Part shown: one piece after another, positions 33,601-45,535 of the stretch
Layout of the letters: every line of letters begins with the position of its first letter
How positions within the stretch are numbered: position 1 is the first letter of the stretch
DNA from: Nothopassalora personata
Lineage: Eukaryota; Ascomycota; Dothideomycetes; Mycosphaerellales; Mycosphaerellaceae
Assembly (NCBI GenBank): GCA_033816765.1
Contig: CM066298.1
Coordinates: forward strand, 744,001 to 808,000
Length of the DNA: 64,000 nucleotides
Direction of reading: 5' to 3'
Made by a program: the position numbers and the translations under genes
Notes under the pieces: model-generated
What the model saw: only the letters and a program-made list of their open reading frames with translations
Told to the model about the DNA's origin: nothing
Databases searched by the model: none

Positions 33601-34705
33601 TAAGGCGATCTAATAGTTAGAGCTCTAGGTTGTCGCTTAGGCGTTTAAACTCGAGTAAGTTACCGCTACCCTTAATAAACGCTATAGTAGCCTATCGTAA
33701 CCGCTTATAAGTAACGAAGTGTAGCCTAACCGAAGGGTTGTCTAGATCTAAGTCGTTCTTGATCTCTGTACCGTCTAATTTACGAGGCAGACCTATAAAT
33801 TCAAGGGCGTCTTAACACTATTTAAGCGTCTCCTCTAGTAGGTAGGCTTCGAGATCGTATTCTTCTATACGCTCTTACTACTGTCGTATCTATAGATAGT
33901 CTAGGTCGATGTTCTGTTTCTAATCTCGTGCGCCCTTTCCGAATATCCGAGGGTAGTTGTATAGTAGCTTAGGCGTGCTAGAGTAGTGTGACTCTACGTT
34001 CGGATTATGTCGAATATAATGTATGTTCCAGTTCTTAATAAAGTATACAACAGTCTTACGAATAATAGGCATATAGATAGCGAGGAAGGCTACGCGATTA
34101 GCTTTCTCATCCGGATTATAGAGGCTATCTACTTTAATCTTGCCTTATGTCGTTATTAGTATAATAAGCTACTAAGTAAGGTAGGTAGTACATACCGAAG
34201 TAATCCCTCTATGTGTTTAGCGCGCCCTTCGCGACTTCGCCGTTCCAGTACTTGACGGTATTATTTCCCTTACTAGTCGTATACTAAAAGCACTCTAAAA
34301 AGCTTAGCTCACGAGCTACGAATAGCTCTCGTAGTTTAAGATAGGCGTTCGCGAGCATTAGTGTCTCGACGCCTTAATAGATCGTATAATGCGTAGCTAA
34401 TAACCTCGCCGTGTTATCTCATTAATATATTATACGAAGGTTAAGAACTTTATCTTCGTAAGGTTACCGGTATATGTCTAAATAATCTAGCGGGAGAACA
34501 CATCTATACATATATAGATCTATATTCTAAAGAACGGCTCTATCTTATAATAGGCATTAATTAACTAGACATAGTTTAGGCCTATTACCTTCGGCCTACT
34601 ATAGTGTAGCTAGAAATATAGCTCGCGTAGTCGTCGTGTACGGAATAGTGTAGTATAGATCTCGCGAGCGATCTTATAGATACGGTCTCTATATATAGAA
34701 GTTAA

Positions 34706-34762
34706 TATATATGCACTTACTCGTAGGCGCGCACCCTTCGCCGCTACGAGTAAGTGCGCATA
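34706..34762. repeat. Hairpin of the ACTCGTAGG motif inside integrase-like gene
   Basis: GCACTTACTCGTAGGCG (from 34713) and CGCTACGAGTAAGTGC (34742-34757) form an inverted repeat with a short loop. Another single copy, CCTACGAGGAAGTGC, lies at about 34853. Confidence 0.75.
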
Positions 34763-34941
34763 AGTAAAGAGAATAGCTAGTACTAACTATCTCGTACGTA
34801 GCCTATACGCATTACTAGATTACGAGTAATAGGAGTAGCTACGCTAGCCCCTACGAGGAAGTGCTCGATAGCTCCATACTCTATGTACTATTACATATAA
34901 GAGTCTCGTAGCCTAATTAGGATAGAGTCTAGTATGTAACA

Positions 34942-35169
34942 GTACACGGAGTATATACTCGTAGCGGTGCACGGAGTATATACTCGTAGCGGTGCAGTAG
35001 TACATACTCGTAGCGGTATAGTAGTATATACTCGTAGCGGTATAGTAGTATATACTCGTAGCGGTGTAGGAGCACATACTCGCCGCGGTATAGGAGTATA
35101 TACTCGTAGCCGCGGTAAGTAGTGTAGTAGTATATACTCGTAGCCGCGGTGCAGTATACTCGGAGCGGT
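34942..35169 (+). repeat. 24-bp tandem array with core ATACTCGTAGCGG
   Basis: About 9 imperfect units, each with TATACTCGTAGCGG. The core ACTCGTAG is shared with the dispersed hairpin motif of H. The open frame across it on the minus strand (VYTTIPLR repeats) is only a by-product of the array. Confidence 0.85.
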
Positions 35170-35832
35170 TAAAGAAGTAGATATATACGTACCTACCGAT
35201 AAAGCGATTCTTCCTACGTAGATAGTTAGCGATAGTACGATAGCTACTATTATACGTAACATTAGAAGCGATTATAACCGATAAGACTTCACGAATAGCC
35301 TACGTAATCTCTTCCTCGTTCTCTAGTAGTATATGCCTTAGAAGACCCATTAATCTTCGTAGATTACGGTATTAGGTTAACGATAACTTAAAGCTATCTT
35401 TTTTTAGTATCTTAACTATATACTTATTACCTAATGCTAAGTACCGCTAAAAGTTGTATTCAATCTTCCGTCGTAGACAGTCCTCTTACTATAGAGTGAA
35501 CTTAGTACGTATGTTAGCCTTAGTTAATCCCTACTGTTCGAGCCTACGCTCTAAAGTAGGTAGTGTAAGATAGACTCTATAGTCCTAGCGAAGACGCTAA
35601 AGGATTTCTCGATGCGTAGTCTTACTTACGATAAGCTAGGCGATCGTCTTACGATATAGCTCGACATCGATAGCTTAGCCGCTACGGCGGCGATTCGTAA
35701 CAATAGGCATAACGAGGGCGGAGGGCGGAGGGCGTGTACGTATGCGCGTAGCGATCGGTATAGTGTAGCGTAGTGTAGTATTAAGGTTAACACTTAGAAA
35801 GAATCTTAGATGTAACCGTGGATTACGTAGCC

Positions 35833-36093
35833 TCTATATACTATGTACTTACTCGTAGTAGCTAATCTATAGCCCCTACGAGTAAGTGCATAGCATATAG
35901 GCATATAGGCATATAGGCATATAGGCATATAGGCATATAGGCATATAGACATATAGGCATATAGGCATATAGACATATAGGCATATAGGCATATAGGCAA
36001 ATAGCTAAATAGCTAAATAGGCATATAGGCATATAGGTATATAGGCATATAGGCAAAAAGGCAAAACCCCGGATTCGAGAGAAACTATGTTAA
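35833..36093 (-). repeat. Right terminal inverted repeat of H
   Basis: Inverted copy of 20474-20727: hairpin motif at 35846-35889, 8-bp units GGCATATA at 35897-36055, then AAAACCCCGGATT and the end CTATGTTAA. Followed by CTAG. Open frames reading MPICLYAYMSICLY are repeat artefacts. Confidence 0.8.
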
Positions 36094-36248
36094 CTAGGCT
36101 ACGAGGCTAACTATAAACAATACTAAGAACTTAGCTAAAGCGGTTATCGAACGACTACCTATAGGAAGCCGAATAACGGATACCGGATACCTAATACCGG
36201 TAGGAACTTTCGTCTTAAACGAACTACGAATAGTAGTATAGTACGTAC
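36094..36248 (+). pseudogene. gypsy C gag, middle fragment
   Basis: Continues C between H and copia-2. GAACGACTACCTATAGG and GAACTACGAATAGTAGTATAG match E reversed (57887-57985). Interrupted by copia-2 at 36249. Confidence 0.75.
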
Positions 36249-36454
36249 TATTACGTTACAAGTAGTTAGAAGTTATAAAATAGGCTTATGAAGGTGTTTT
36301 AAAAGTAGATAGTAGATTACATATATCTAAGCTAGAATTGAAAGGGCTGCTTATAAAAAGGCTATAGGTAACTAATTAATGTCACCTAATTCTTAGCCGC
36401 TACTACCTTAGGTTTAATTAGGCTATAGCGCCGGTACACGCTTAGATCGTAATA
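36249..36454 (-). repeat. copia-2 3' LTR
   Basis: 206 bp, TATTACG...CGTAATA (RIPed TGTCACG/CGTGACA type ends). Pairs with 43215-43420. Preceded by TSD CGTAC (36244-36248) and followed inside by TACCCCCTT, the complement of a polypurine tract. Confidence 0.9.
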
Positions 36455-39400
36455 TACCCCCTTAGCTCGTACGGCTTGTAGGTGAATAAGCTAATCGCAT
36501 GTAATCGCGTGCACCCTATCTATTACCTATCACCCTACCTACCTACCTATAACGTAAGGCGTCGTTACTATGCGCTTATTAGAGCTCTATTGTAAGCTAT
36601 ATAGTAGGGCGCTAAGTTAGCGTTTTAGGTGAGGCTATTATCCTAGCCTTATATCCCTATTTACAATCTTACTAAGTCCCTTACACTATAGTTAACCTAT
36701 ATAATAGGTTCTAAGCGATGTGATTCTTATCCGGTAGGGTAGCTAAGCTATTCTTATAGTACTAAACGGTAAGGCGTGCTATCTCCCTACATTTTAACGG
36801 ACATATGAGGTTATAGGTTCGAGTCCTAGGGGTTATTATATCTACTGAATTTATTGCTTAGCCTATCGTCCGCTTTAATGTCCGCTCTATTCTTAATCAA
36901 AATCCTAGGTGTTATAGTACGCTATTGCTTCGGCAATTAGGGTGCCTTACTACTATCTAATAACTACGTATATATAACTTCGGTTACGGTCTTAGAGAAC
37001 TCCGCTTCCTACCTTAGGTAGAGATTACCATTTAGCTACGTCCTAGTAGGAACTCTTTTACCTAATGAAAGGTCTTTATAGCTTATAAAGGCCTTATCTT
37101 TCTACTTAGGGTAAGGGTAATCCTATCGACGGTAGTGCTATAGGTACTACATACCTAGCGGGTAGAGATGTTATCTCTAAGTGAGGTGAGGACGATAATG
37201 TTATAGCGTTCGTTATAATATAGTAACGGAGGTAGTAATGATAATACTAATGCTACTAGTAGTAGGGAAGTTAATAGTATTTCGGCGCTCGTAATTAGCT
37301 ACGCCGTTACTAGTACGTATACGCTACACCGCTACTAGTAATAGGGGTGTTTCCGGTCCTTTTACTATAGGCTAATGGGAGTCCGAGAAACACCTACTAG
37401 TAATAGTAGTGCTAGGGTAGCGCCGGTGAATAGTAGACGCTTACTCTAGCGGTAGCGGCGCTAGCGGCGCTAGGCGGTAGTACGGAGCCGGTAGAGGAGA
37501 CAGTAGTACCGAACATACTATATAACCTCTACCGGTCTATGTTAGTTAGTTAAGGAAAGAGGAAGGGTTTAGACCTAAAGAGGTGTTTTTATGCAGTCCT
37601 ACTACTAGTTCCTTCCTAATATAGCATAGAAGGATAAAAGGGAAGTCGCGCTTAGTAGTAGCTAATTACTATGTCGTTCTACATCGCTACTACGATGCGC
37701 CGAGGAGAAGAGTCCTGTAGTTAAAGTCTAGTGCTAGTAACTATCGAGAAGAGCTACTACTAGTATAGTAGTAGGCCTACGCTTCTTAGGCGTTGTTATT
37801 ACCCCCTAAGGTAATACGGCTAGTATTAGCATCTATAGTAGGCGCTAAGGAGCGTAGGTCTACGCCTTCCTTAGCTATATTAAGTAGCTCTACGAAGCGC
37901 CTATGCTTTTATAGTAGTAGTAGCTTAGTAAGCCTATCTATAGGCATGTCGTTAGTATTAAGATACCGAATCTCGATATCTCCTCGCTAGTTTCTCTAGC
38001 GGAGCTAGTAGTAGTGGATATTAACATAGCGTAGCTTAGTGTTAAGCTTTTGCCCTTACTAGTTAATAAGTCGAATAGTCTAGGTGTTATTATAGTACAG
38101 GTATGTATACTAGTTGAACTCGAGATAGATCTCGGCAAAGATGCGTTCCTACTAGATTAGCTCTAATGCCGCTTATAATAGGCTAAGGAGTTCGGCTTCG
38201 GTTAAGGACTTAGTAACAGTAATCTACTTAGATGCTTTATAGTTAACTAGTCCGCCGAAGAGTACAAAGATCCATCCGCTAGAGCTAGTCCTATCGACGT
38301 TTATACCGTAGGAGGCATCTAATGCACCGAAGAACTTATAGTTCTTACCGAGATGTTTAGGTTAACTATGTAGGCTAGTAATGTGCTTACTAGCGCTATA
38401 CATAAGGTAGAGGTTCTTAGTCTCTAGGAGGTAGCGTAGGCACTAGTCTATAAGCTTTAGATACGTATCTATTAGCTTAGTTAGATACTACGAAAGCATT
38501 AATAGGGAAAAGGCAGTGTCCGGGCGTGTATGTATTACTACAAAGTTAAGGGATCTAATGCGTTATTAGTAAGTAAGGATCTTAATAGCTTCTATAACAT
38601 AGCCTTTAGGCACCGTCCAGTTAAGGTATTAATCCGCTAGCACATTTGTCTTACGTGCGCTAGTAGATATACTAAACTTAGTAGCGAGCTTCTCGATGTA
38701 GTCCTCCTATAAGAGCTATAGTAGTCTCTTCTGCCGATCTCGTGTTACCTTAATTCCTAGAAACTAGGTAAGATCTCTAAGCTCGTGCATCTCGTACTTA
38801 GTAAGTAGACGCTTCTTAATGCTAAGTGTATAGTCCTTATACTTACGGTAATATAGCATAACTAGGTCGTCTATATAAAAGAAGAACATAACCTTATTAT
38901 TATAGTAGATGTATTCGGAGTCCGAGAGAGGAACTATTCTAAGGGAGGCTAGCGTCTCGGTAAGGGAGTTGTACTATAATAAAGGGGACTCCTTTAGTCC
39001 GTAGAGGGCCTTAACTAGTTTAAGAGCGTGTCTATCGGTAGGGCGATCGATTCTAGGAGGCGGCTATAGATACATAGTATATAGCAGGTCTAAGTTTAAG
39101 AAGGCGTTAACAACATTAAACTATTTAGCTTCTAGGTCGAAGCTCGCGGCTATAGTATAGTAGAGGCGAAACATGCTTACTAGTAATGTAGCGGCGTATA
39201 TATCTAAGTGTATGCCCTATAGATCGCCTCTTACGTATAGCCGGGCCTTAAAGCTCTTTAGTATACTATGCTTATCTAACTTATACTTATACACCTAATT
39301 CAGCGGCAATAGTAGCTAAAGTCCGTCCTCTTACTAAGCATTACAATCCTTCTCTTAATGTGTAGTCTATTTAAACGTGCCGGTTAAGACTGCTTTAGTA

Positions 39401-42400
39401 AACTCTTTAGCTATAGCTTTACGCTATTATTAGGCGAAGCGGTACTTTATAGCGGCTCGGTAGTTTAGAGGTTCGGGCGGAAGGTTATCGCGGTGCATCG
39501 ACGTAATAGTATTAATAGTGCGTATAGGGGAGGATCGGCGTGTTCGTATGACATCGTAGTACTTACGTCCTAGGTAACGAGGTCTCGGGCGGATGCCCGC
39601 CATCTAGCTAATAATAACGTTAGCAACCATAATATTATATAGAGCATAGTAGAAGTAGGCGGTTCGGAGCCTCTTCCTAGTGTCGGTAAGGGTGTAGTTA
39701 GAATTAGGGGAAAACTTATCCATTTAACTAAGTTCTTCGAAGGGGATTACTAAAGGAGGAGCGGTAGCGACGTCTAGAGTCGTCGAAGCATCTATATCTA
39801 CTATAATCTCCTTACGGTCTTCCTCTATAAGTGTATCTATTAATTGCTACTTAAAGTCGTTAATGTACTATTAAGACGCGTTACTATTAACCGCGTTGTT
39901 TTAATAGCTATTATTATAGTCGGAGTTCTCTATACTCTCATTAGTCGATAGTTCGACCCCGGATTTAACCTAGTCTCGTAAAAGTGTAGGGGTTGCAGCG
40001 TCATTTAATAACGGCTAATTAAGTAGCTAGAAACTGCTATTACCTTTAGGTTAGTTGAATGTTGCTAGCGCTCGGTGTTATAGCTAGTGTAGTTTATGCC
40101 TAAGCAGTAATTGTTAATGGGCGTGTTAACGAGGGTTTTAATAGAGCGGCTACTATTAAGCCTATTCTTCCACCCCCTCGGCCTATGCTATGTCCTACTT
40201 ATAGTAAGCCACATATAGGTCGTAGTACTGTTTAGGCTCTTTAGCCGGTTCTACTGTTACGATATTCTTAACAGGGGTTAAGTAACTAGCAGTGAGAATT
40301 GATGGGTCGTAGAGCGTAGTCTTATTAAAGAGGACGTCCTTTACCCGTATAACCCTATCTTTCGATAGGTCCTATACCCTATAGATGTTAGTAGAGTTAT
40401 AGCCTATAAGGTATCCGATAAGTGCTCGTTCTTTAAGCTTCTTAGTCTTACCTAGTTAAGTAGTGCCATAAATGTACACGTAGGCTAGGTAGCCATACAC
40501 TACTATGTGGCCCACATTTAGTACCCTACCTATTACCAATTCGAAGGGAGTCTTCTAGCCATTTAATTAGATTAGTGACCGCTAGAGAATATAGACGGCA
40601 GCTACTATGCATTCATTCTAGAGCTTTTTAGGTAGGCGAGCATAAATACGGATTGTGCGAGACATCGTAATAATGACGCCGCCCGCTCGTTCTACTAGGT
40701 CCTAGTTAGACGCGTAGTTAGCAGTGTTGTGCTACTTAATTTAATTGTTATTAATAGTTAAGCGGAAGGCTATACTAATAGCTACTTTATTATCGCTATA
40801 GAAGTAAACAAACCTACGCCTAATGAAATTAATAAAGCTAAGTAGGCTGTTAAAGTAAGCTAATACTAATGGTTAGTCCCTATTCTTAATAGTGAATTGA
40901 AAGTGCCCGTAGGTATCTAAATCGTAGAAATGAACTAGGTAACGATTACTATTGTATGCTAGTGTGAACTTAGCTAAATCTATAGCTACGTGCCTATAGG
41001 GAGTCATTGCCCTAATTAGCTTAGTCCTATTAAACACTTTATGTACCTTAGCTAGGCCACATACTCTATAATGTGCAGTAAGGGGTGCTTTAGGTACATT
41101 AGGGTTAATAACTACCCCCTCAACTCTAAACGGAAGCTAGTTAATGCGTTTAGCGCTAATATAGCCGAAGATTTAGTGCTACTAGCGGCCTAAGAGCTTA
41201 CGGTGTTTAATAGGGGTCCTGCTAGACGTTACTACACCTTTAGTGCCCCCTATACTATTCATTACTGCCATAACGGTACGGTCGCCGTTAGAGTCCTAAA
41301 TAGGCGGTATTTAGATAGTATTACCCTTACTAATTGTACTAATGAAGTGCGCTGTACGCTACTTCTTAGTAATCTTTAGTAGGATGCTCCCATTATTACT
41401 CGATAGCCATTTATAGACTATCTCTAACTAAGGCGGTGTAACCACCTTAAAGAAGGGGATTATGCTAGTAGGGCGGTATAGGTCCATCAATTTCTTATTA
41501 TTGTAATAGACTAAATTAGTACGTCCGTGCTACTAAAGTCTAGCCGTCTCTATACGTAAGTAGGAGATAACGTTTACATAAAAGCCTAGGCAATAGGCTA
41601 CATCTAATAGGGTGAATAGTATCCCCTCTATCTTTATGCGAACCTTGCCTAATGCGGCAATAGGGAATGTCGTGGTTCCGGCTTAGATTAATAAGGTAGT
41701 TAGGCGCTCTATAATGAATTCTACGCCCTACTAGTTATAGTGATTAATAACATGGGTGTCCGAGCAGTTATCGTATACCTAGCAATCCCTAAAGTTGAAG
41801 CTTAATTAGCTTATCGAGCTCGAAAGGATAGTGAGACTAGTAAAGCCGTACGGTACTACCTTACCCTTAGTAATTGCCTTATCTCGTTCCTTATCCGTGC
41901 GCCTATTGCGGTTTAATACGCCTAGTAAGCGTTCACTATTATCGCCTAAGCAGTAATTAATAAAGTGCTTCTAGCACTTCTTCCACTACTTAGAGCGCTA
42001 ATCCTTTAATAGACGCTTCTTAGGGTTAACTACATCGCATAAATAGAGGTTCTTATAACAACTCTCCTTAGGCTTACCGGTAATGTTCTAGTAGCTACTT
42101 AGCCGATCGTTATTATTACTATTCTTTCCTTTATTTATACCGTTACTACGGTCACGACTCTTGTCGCCGCGGCTACGACGACGGTCGTTATTGTTATTAT
42201 CGTTCCTACCGACTATACCTACTATAGGCGCTAGTAGAGGCTCGTCCTCTACTAAGGGTTCGCCTATAAAGGTTACGAAGACTAATCGACCGTTCGTAGT
42301 AACTAGGGTAGTGTCGCGTATCTATTCGAGGTATCGCTCGGTAAGCTTACTAAGCGAGAGCTTATTACGCTTCTACTTGTTATATAGTAATGCTCTATAG

Positions 42401-43202
42401 GTAGGAGTTTTCTACTATATCGTAAGTAGGAAGTGTCGTAGTAGGTCTCCGTACTCGGTATAGTTACAATCTAGCATCTTAGTCTATAGCACTAGCTAAT
42501 CTAAACACTAGTCGTCGACCCTTTGGGCCTAGCTCTTCTAAAGCCTATTTAGCTCTAGTGTAAGCTATCGCTTACGTAACATGTCGTTTAGTCCGTACTA
42601 ATCCTTTAGAGCCTAGACCTTGCCTCTAAGGGTGCGTTTACTATACATTAGCTCCTAGCCTAGCTCTATAGTAGTCCTAATTAGGTAGGTAACTAATTTA
42701 GACCTTACGGACGTAAAGATGTTATATATCCGCTACCTACGGTCGGTGTCTAACTAGCGGAGCTTAATAAGCTCCTTGTCTTTAGCCGTAGCGTCTTTAG
42801 TAGTGTATGCTAATTGGATTTACTCGAACGTTAAGTACACCGGCTCTATTAGCTCGGCGGTAGTGTCGTTCGTATCTACATACTTCTAGATATTTAGAGA
42901 CTTAGCGTAGAGCTCTAACTAACGGTTAAACTTGTTCTATTAGTTATAACTCTTAAGAACGATTGTACCGTACGGCAAAGCACCGGTACCGTGCGGTAAA
43001 GCACCGGTACCACCGGGTGTCTCGGTAGTCGCTATGACGGTGTTAATAGGCCTAATAAAGATTCCTATAGGTCCACTAGGGTCACTACACTACTGTGTAA
43101 TGGTTGTTAATGGGATAATGATGGATCCTACTGGTTTTTAATAACGATGCAAAATCTACTCTAGGGCTTCGTTTTGTGCAGCGAACGTTAGTAAGCGCCT
43201 AT
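36455..43202 (-). pseudogene. copia-2 gag-pol relic
   Basis: Ty1/copia polyprotein on the minus strand. The RT catalytic box is clear: MFFFYIDDLVM (YIDD at 38866-38877). RNase H follows at about 38160-38300 (WIFVLFGGLVNYKASK, then TEAELLSLL), as in copia elements. Integrase is expected at about 40200-41400 and gag at about 42000-43150 by gene order; a CDVVNPKKR-like piece lies near 42020. Many stops at Gln/Trp codons. Short plus-strand frames here are shadows. Confidence 0.8.
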
Positions 43203-43214
43203 CGGGCTCATAAC
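43203..43214 (-). other. copia-2 primer-binding site (half-tRNA iMet type)
   Basis: The minus strand reads GTTATGAGCCCG, complementary to the anticodon arm of initiator Met-tRNA (GGGCTCATAAC), directly inside the 5' LTR. Unmutated, unlike copia-1. Confidence 0.7.
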
Positions 43215-43420
43215 TATTACGTTATAAGTGGTTAGAAGTCATGAAATGGGCTTATAAAGGTGTTTTAAAAGTAGATAGTAGATTGTATGTATCTAAGCTA
43301 GAATTGAAAGGGCTACTTGTGAAAAGGCTATAGGTAACTAATTAATATTACCTAATTCTTAGCCGCTGCTACCTTAAGTTTAATTAGGCTATAGCGCCGG
43401 TGTACGCTTGGATCGTGACA
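43215..43420 (-). repeat. copia-2 5' LTR
   Basis: 206 bp, TATTACG...CGTGACA. Followed by CGTAC at 43421-43425, the second copy of the target duplication. The host sequence TAGTACGTACGGGCTC is restored when it is removed and matches E reversed. Confidence 0.9.
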
Positions 43421-43425
43421 CGTAC

Positions 43426-44782
43426 GGGCTCTCTACTTAGAATCGTAGAAGATCTAGGAACGTAATAGACTATAAGTATAGACATAGGGTAACGGGCTAT
43501 AGGTTCTAGCTAAAGCCTCTAGGTACGAAGTATAGTAAACTATATACTATTTAGGAAAAGGATTAGCTCCCTAGGAATAAGCAATTAAAGGGAGTTATAT
43601 AATAATTAGGCTTACGTATCGACATTAAACATAGTTTTCTAGATATAAGTAATCGTTAACGGATATAAGACTAGTATTATAATCGACTTAGGAGTAGCGG
43701 GGGATTTTATCTCCGAGTCTTTCGTAAGAAGAAACGGGTTAGCTACCCTAAAGAAGAAATAGGGTTACGAGTTAATCGCGGTAGACGGATTATCGTTACC
43801 TAGCGTAGAATAGGAGACGACACTATTACCACTAGCTATCTAATAGTACTACGAGAATATTACCTTAGATATTACTAATATAGCTAGTTATAATATATAA
43901 TTAGGTATACCTTAGTTAAGAAAGTACAATCTAGGAATCGACTAGAGAAGAGGAGTACTTACATTTAGGGAATGCGATTATGTTATCGACATTTAGCCTA
44001 CGTATTAATAGCGGACGATAGTAGATAAGGTAAGGAAACAGCTTAACGTATTCGAGCTTACGCCGAATAGAAGGAATTAAGAACTACCTTCGACTAGGAT
44101 AGACACTAGCGTAGGGCCGCCGGGTTATAAAGTTACTAGAAGTAATAGAAGTAACGTACTATCGAAGAATACTAATATCTTAGAGTTAAGTATTCCTAAG
44201 GAGTATCGCAAGTGGTCGCGACTCTTTAAAGAGGAGAGAGGCAAAACCGCCTTACCTAAGTACCGCCTATAGGATTATAAGATTAACATTCAGCTAGGGA
44301 AAGAGCCTCTATAGGGACCCCTATATTAAATGTCTAAGAAAGAGCTATAGACCCTACGAGAATAGCTAAAGGAGAAGCTAGCTAAAGGATAGATAAGAAG
44401 ATCTACCTTAAGTGTAGGAACTCTATATATATTCGTTCTAAAAGCAAACGGGAAGTTACGACTCGTATAAGACTATAGGAAGTTAAACGAGATTACGATT
44501 AAGAACTAATACCCGCTACCTAATATCGAAGAAGTATAAGATAGATTAACCGGATTAGACTAGTATATAAAGATTAACCTACGAGATGCCTTCTACGCTA
44601 TACGAATAGTAGAAGGAGAAGAATAGAAAACCGCCTTTAGGACAAGATACGGACTTTACGAATTCTTAGTTATACTAATAGGATTAACTAACGTACCGGC
44701 ATCCTACTAGGACCTTATTAACAAAACACTTAGAGACCTACTCGACGTATACGTTATTGCCTATATAGACGATATACTAGTA
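43426..44782 (+). pseudogene. gypsy C gag end, protease and 5' half of RT (truncated)
   Basis: Continues C after copia-2. The protease active site reads IIIDLGVAGDF (about 43675-43710), with Leu where Ser is expected (TCA to TTA fits RIP). RT runs from about 44290 ([38 protein letters not shown]) to the YIDDILV box. Identity with E stops at 44781-44782 in the middle of RT, where element F1 DNA begins. The rest of C is not in the window. Confidence 0.8.
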
Positions 44783-45535
44783 TTAACGACTGATTAGTTA
44801 TGTTAACCTTAGGTTTAGTTATGTCGACCTTAGGTTTAGAGGGGGGGTCCCTTAGGTCCAACTTGCTCCAATTTCATTTAGGTTTAATTAGACATTTAGG
44901 TGAGCTAGCGGGACCTAGTATAGCTATTAAGATATATACTACGCAGTTGAGCATTGTAAGCGTAGCATTAAGGCAACAATTCAATTTATACCTCTCGAGT
45001 AGAGGGTATAGGGGTTTAGGTCCGCCAATCCTCTTATTTTATCTAGCTACTGCGCTGCTCGTTACGTAACCTAATTTTACGGTCCCGGGACCGGTAAATA
45101 CCTCTACTTACATAAGCGCCGCTCCACACCACTACAACTTAGATAGGCCTACATAGGGTGGTTAGTAGACATTATTTTAGTAGTTAATAAGGGGGGGTAT
45201 TAAGTGTACACCCGGTAGCGTATTAGCATCTAGTTTGTAAGGTTAAAATCACGGTTTAAGGTCTAAGGTTCATGGTTAAGGTTATTACTTAAGGTTAAGG
45301 TTTAAGGTTAAGGTTTAAGGTTAAGGTTTAAGGTTAAGGTTCACGGTTAAGGTCGACTAAGGTCGAAAACACTTAAGGTCTAAGGTATTTAGTAACAATC
45401 ACGGTTATAAGGTCCTATTAAGTAATAACTAGTATTAGCACATTCTAAAGTAAGCACTACGTAATAATAGATACGGCTATATTACTAGAGAAACTTAGTA
45501 CCTTTGCCGACATAGGTAGAGACTACGAACAGCCT
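44783..45535 (+). other. 5' region of gypsy F1 with telomere-like repeats and palindrome
   Basis: Non-coding 5' flank, perhaps LTR plus leader, of element F1. It holds two 21-bp repeats ending in CCTTAGGTTTAG (44800-44840), an imperfect copy of the 26-bp palindrome (45074-45099), and a TTAAGG-rich array (45243-45370). I could not define LTR ends. The 89-codon frame at 44800-45069 has no recognisable domain. Confidence 0.4.
45243..45370 (+). repeat. TTAAGG-rich tandem repeat
   Basis: About 3.5 units of AAGGTTAAGGTTT plus looser copies. The repeat resembles a telomeric hexamer, but the standard fungal TTAGGG does not occur in runs. Confidence 0.7.

Larger units (their letters stand above)
33606..35710 (-). 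pseudogene. H integrase-like DDE transposase, main part (relic)
   Basis: A minus-strand relic. The N-terminal part starts at ATG 35710 (MPIVTNRRRSG...) and reads a helix-turn-helix-like pattern (LYRKTIAQLIVSKTTHREIL, then LPTLERRLE...GLTKANIRTKF; Q at stops), followed by a helical region down to about 35210. The core (34640-33606) shows L-I-N-A-Y-Y-K-I-E-P-F, IYICIDVFSR, GVETLMLANAYLKLRELF, TTSKGNNTVKYWNGEVAKGA, then RVAFLAIYMPIIRKTVVYFIKNWNIHYIRHNPN. This matches, from memory, a fungal 'integrase core domain' family (first Asp now N at 34556-34558; Glu before YW now K). A frameshift lies near 34400. It continues at 25980-26056. About 450 bp of repeats (34706-35170) split the N-terminal part from the core. 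Confidence 0.65.

Noticed and set aside
34891..35262. 123-codon minus-strand open frame
   Set aside because: Mostly translation of the 24-bp tandem array; only its first residues belong to the integrase-like gene.
35806..36056. Open frames reading MPICLYAYMSICLY
   Set aside because: Pure translation of the 8-bp minisatellite in the right TIR of H.
36720..36850. Possible tRNA (GGTTCGAGTCC with a preceding AAGGCGT-like segment)
   Set aside because: Only the T arm is convincing; acceptor and anticodon stems do not pair, and it lies in the 3' part of copia-2.
44800..45069. 89-codon open frame as a gene
   Set aside because: No domain, lies in non-coding 5' region of F1; retained only as part of that region.
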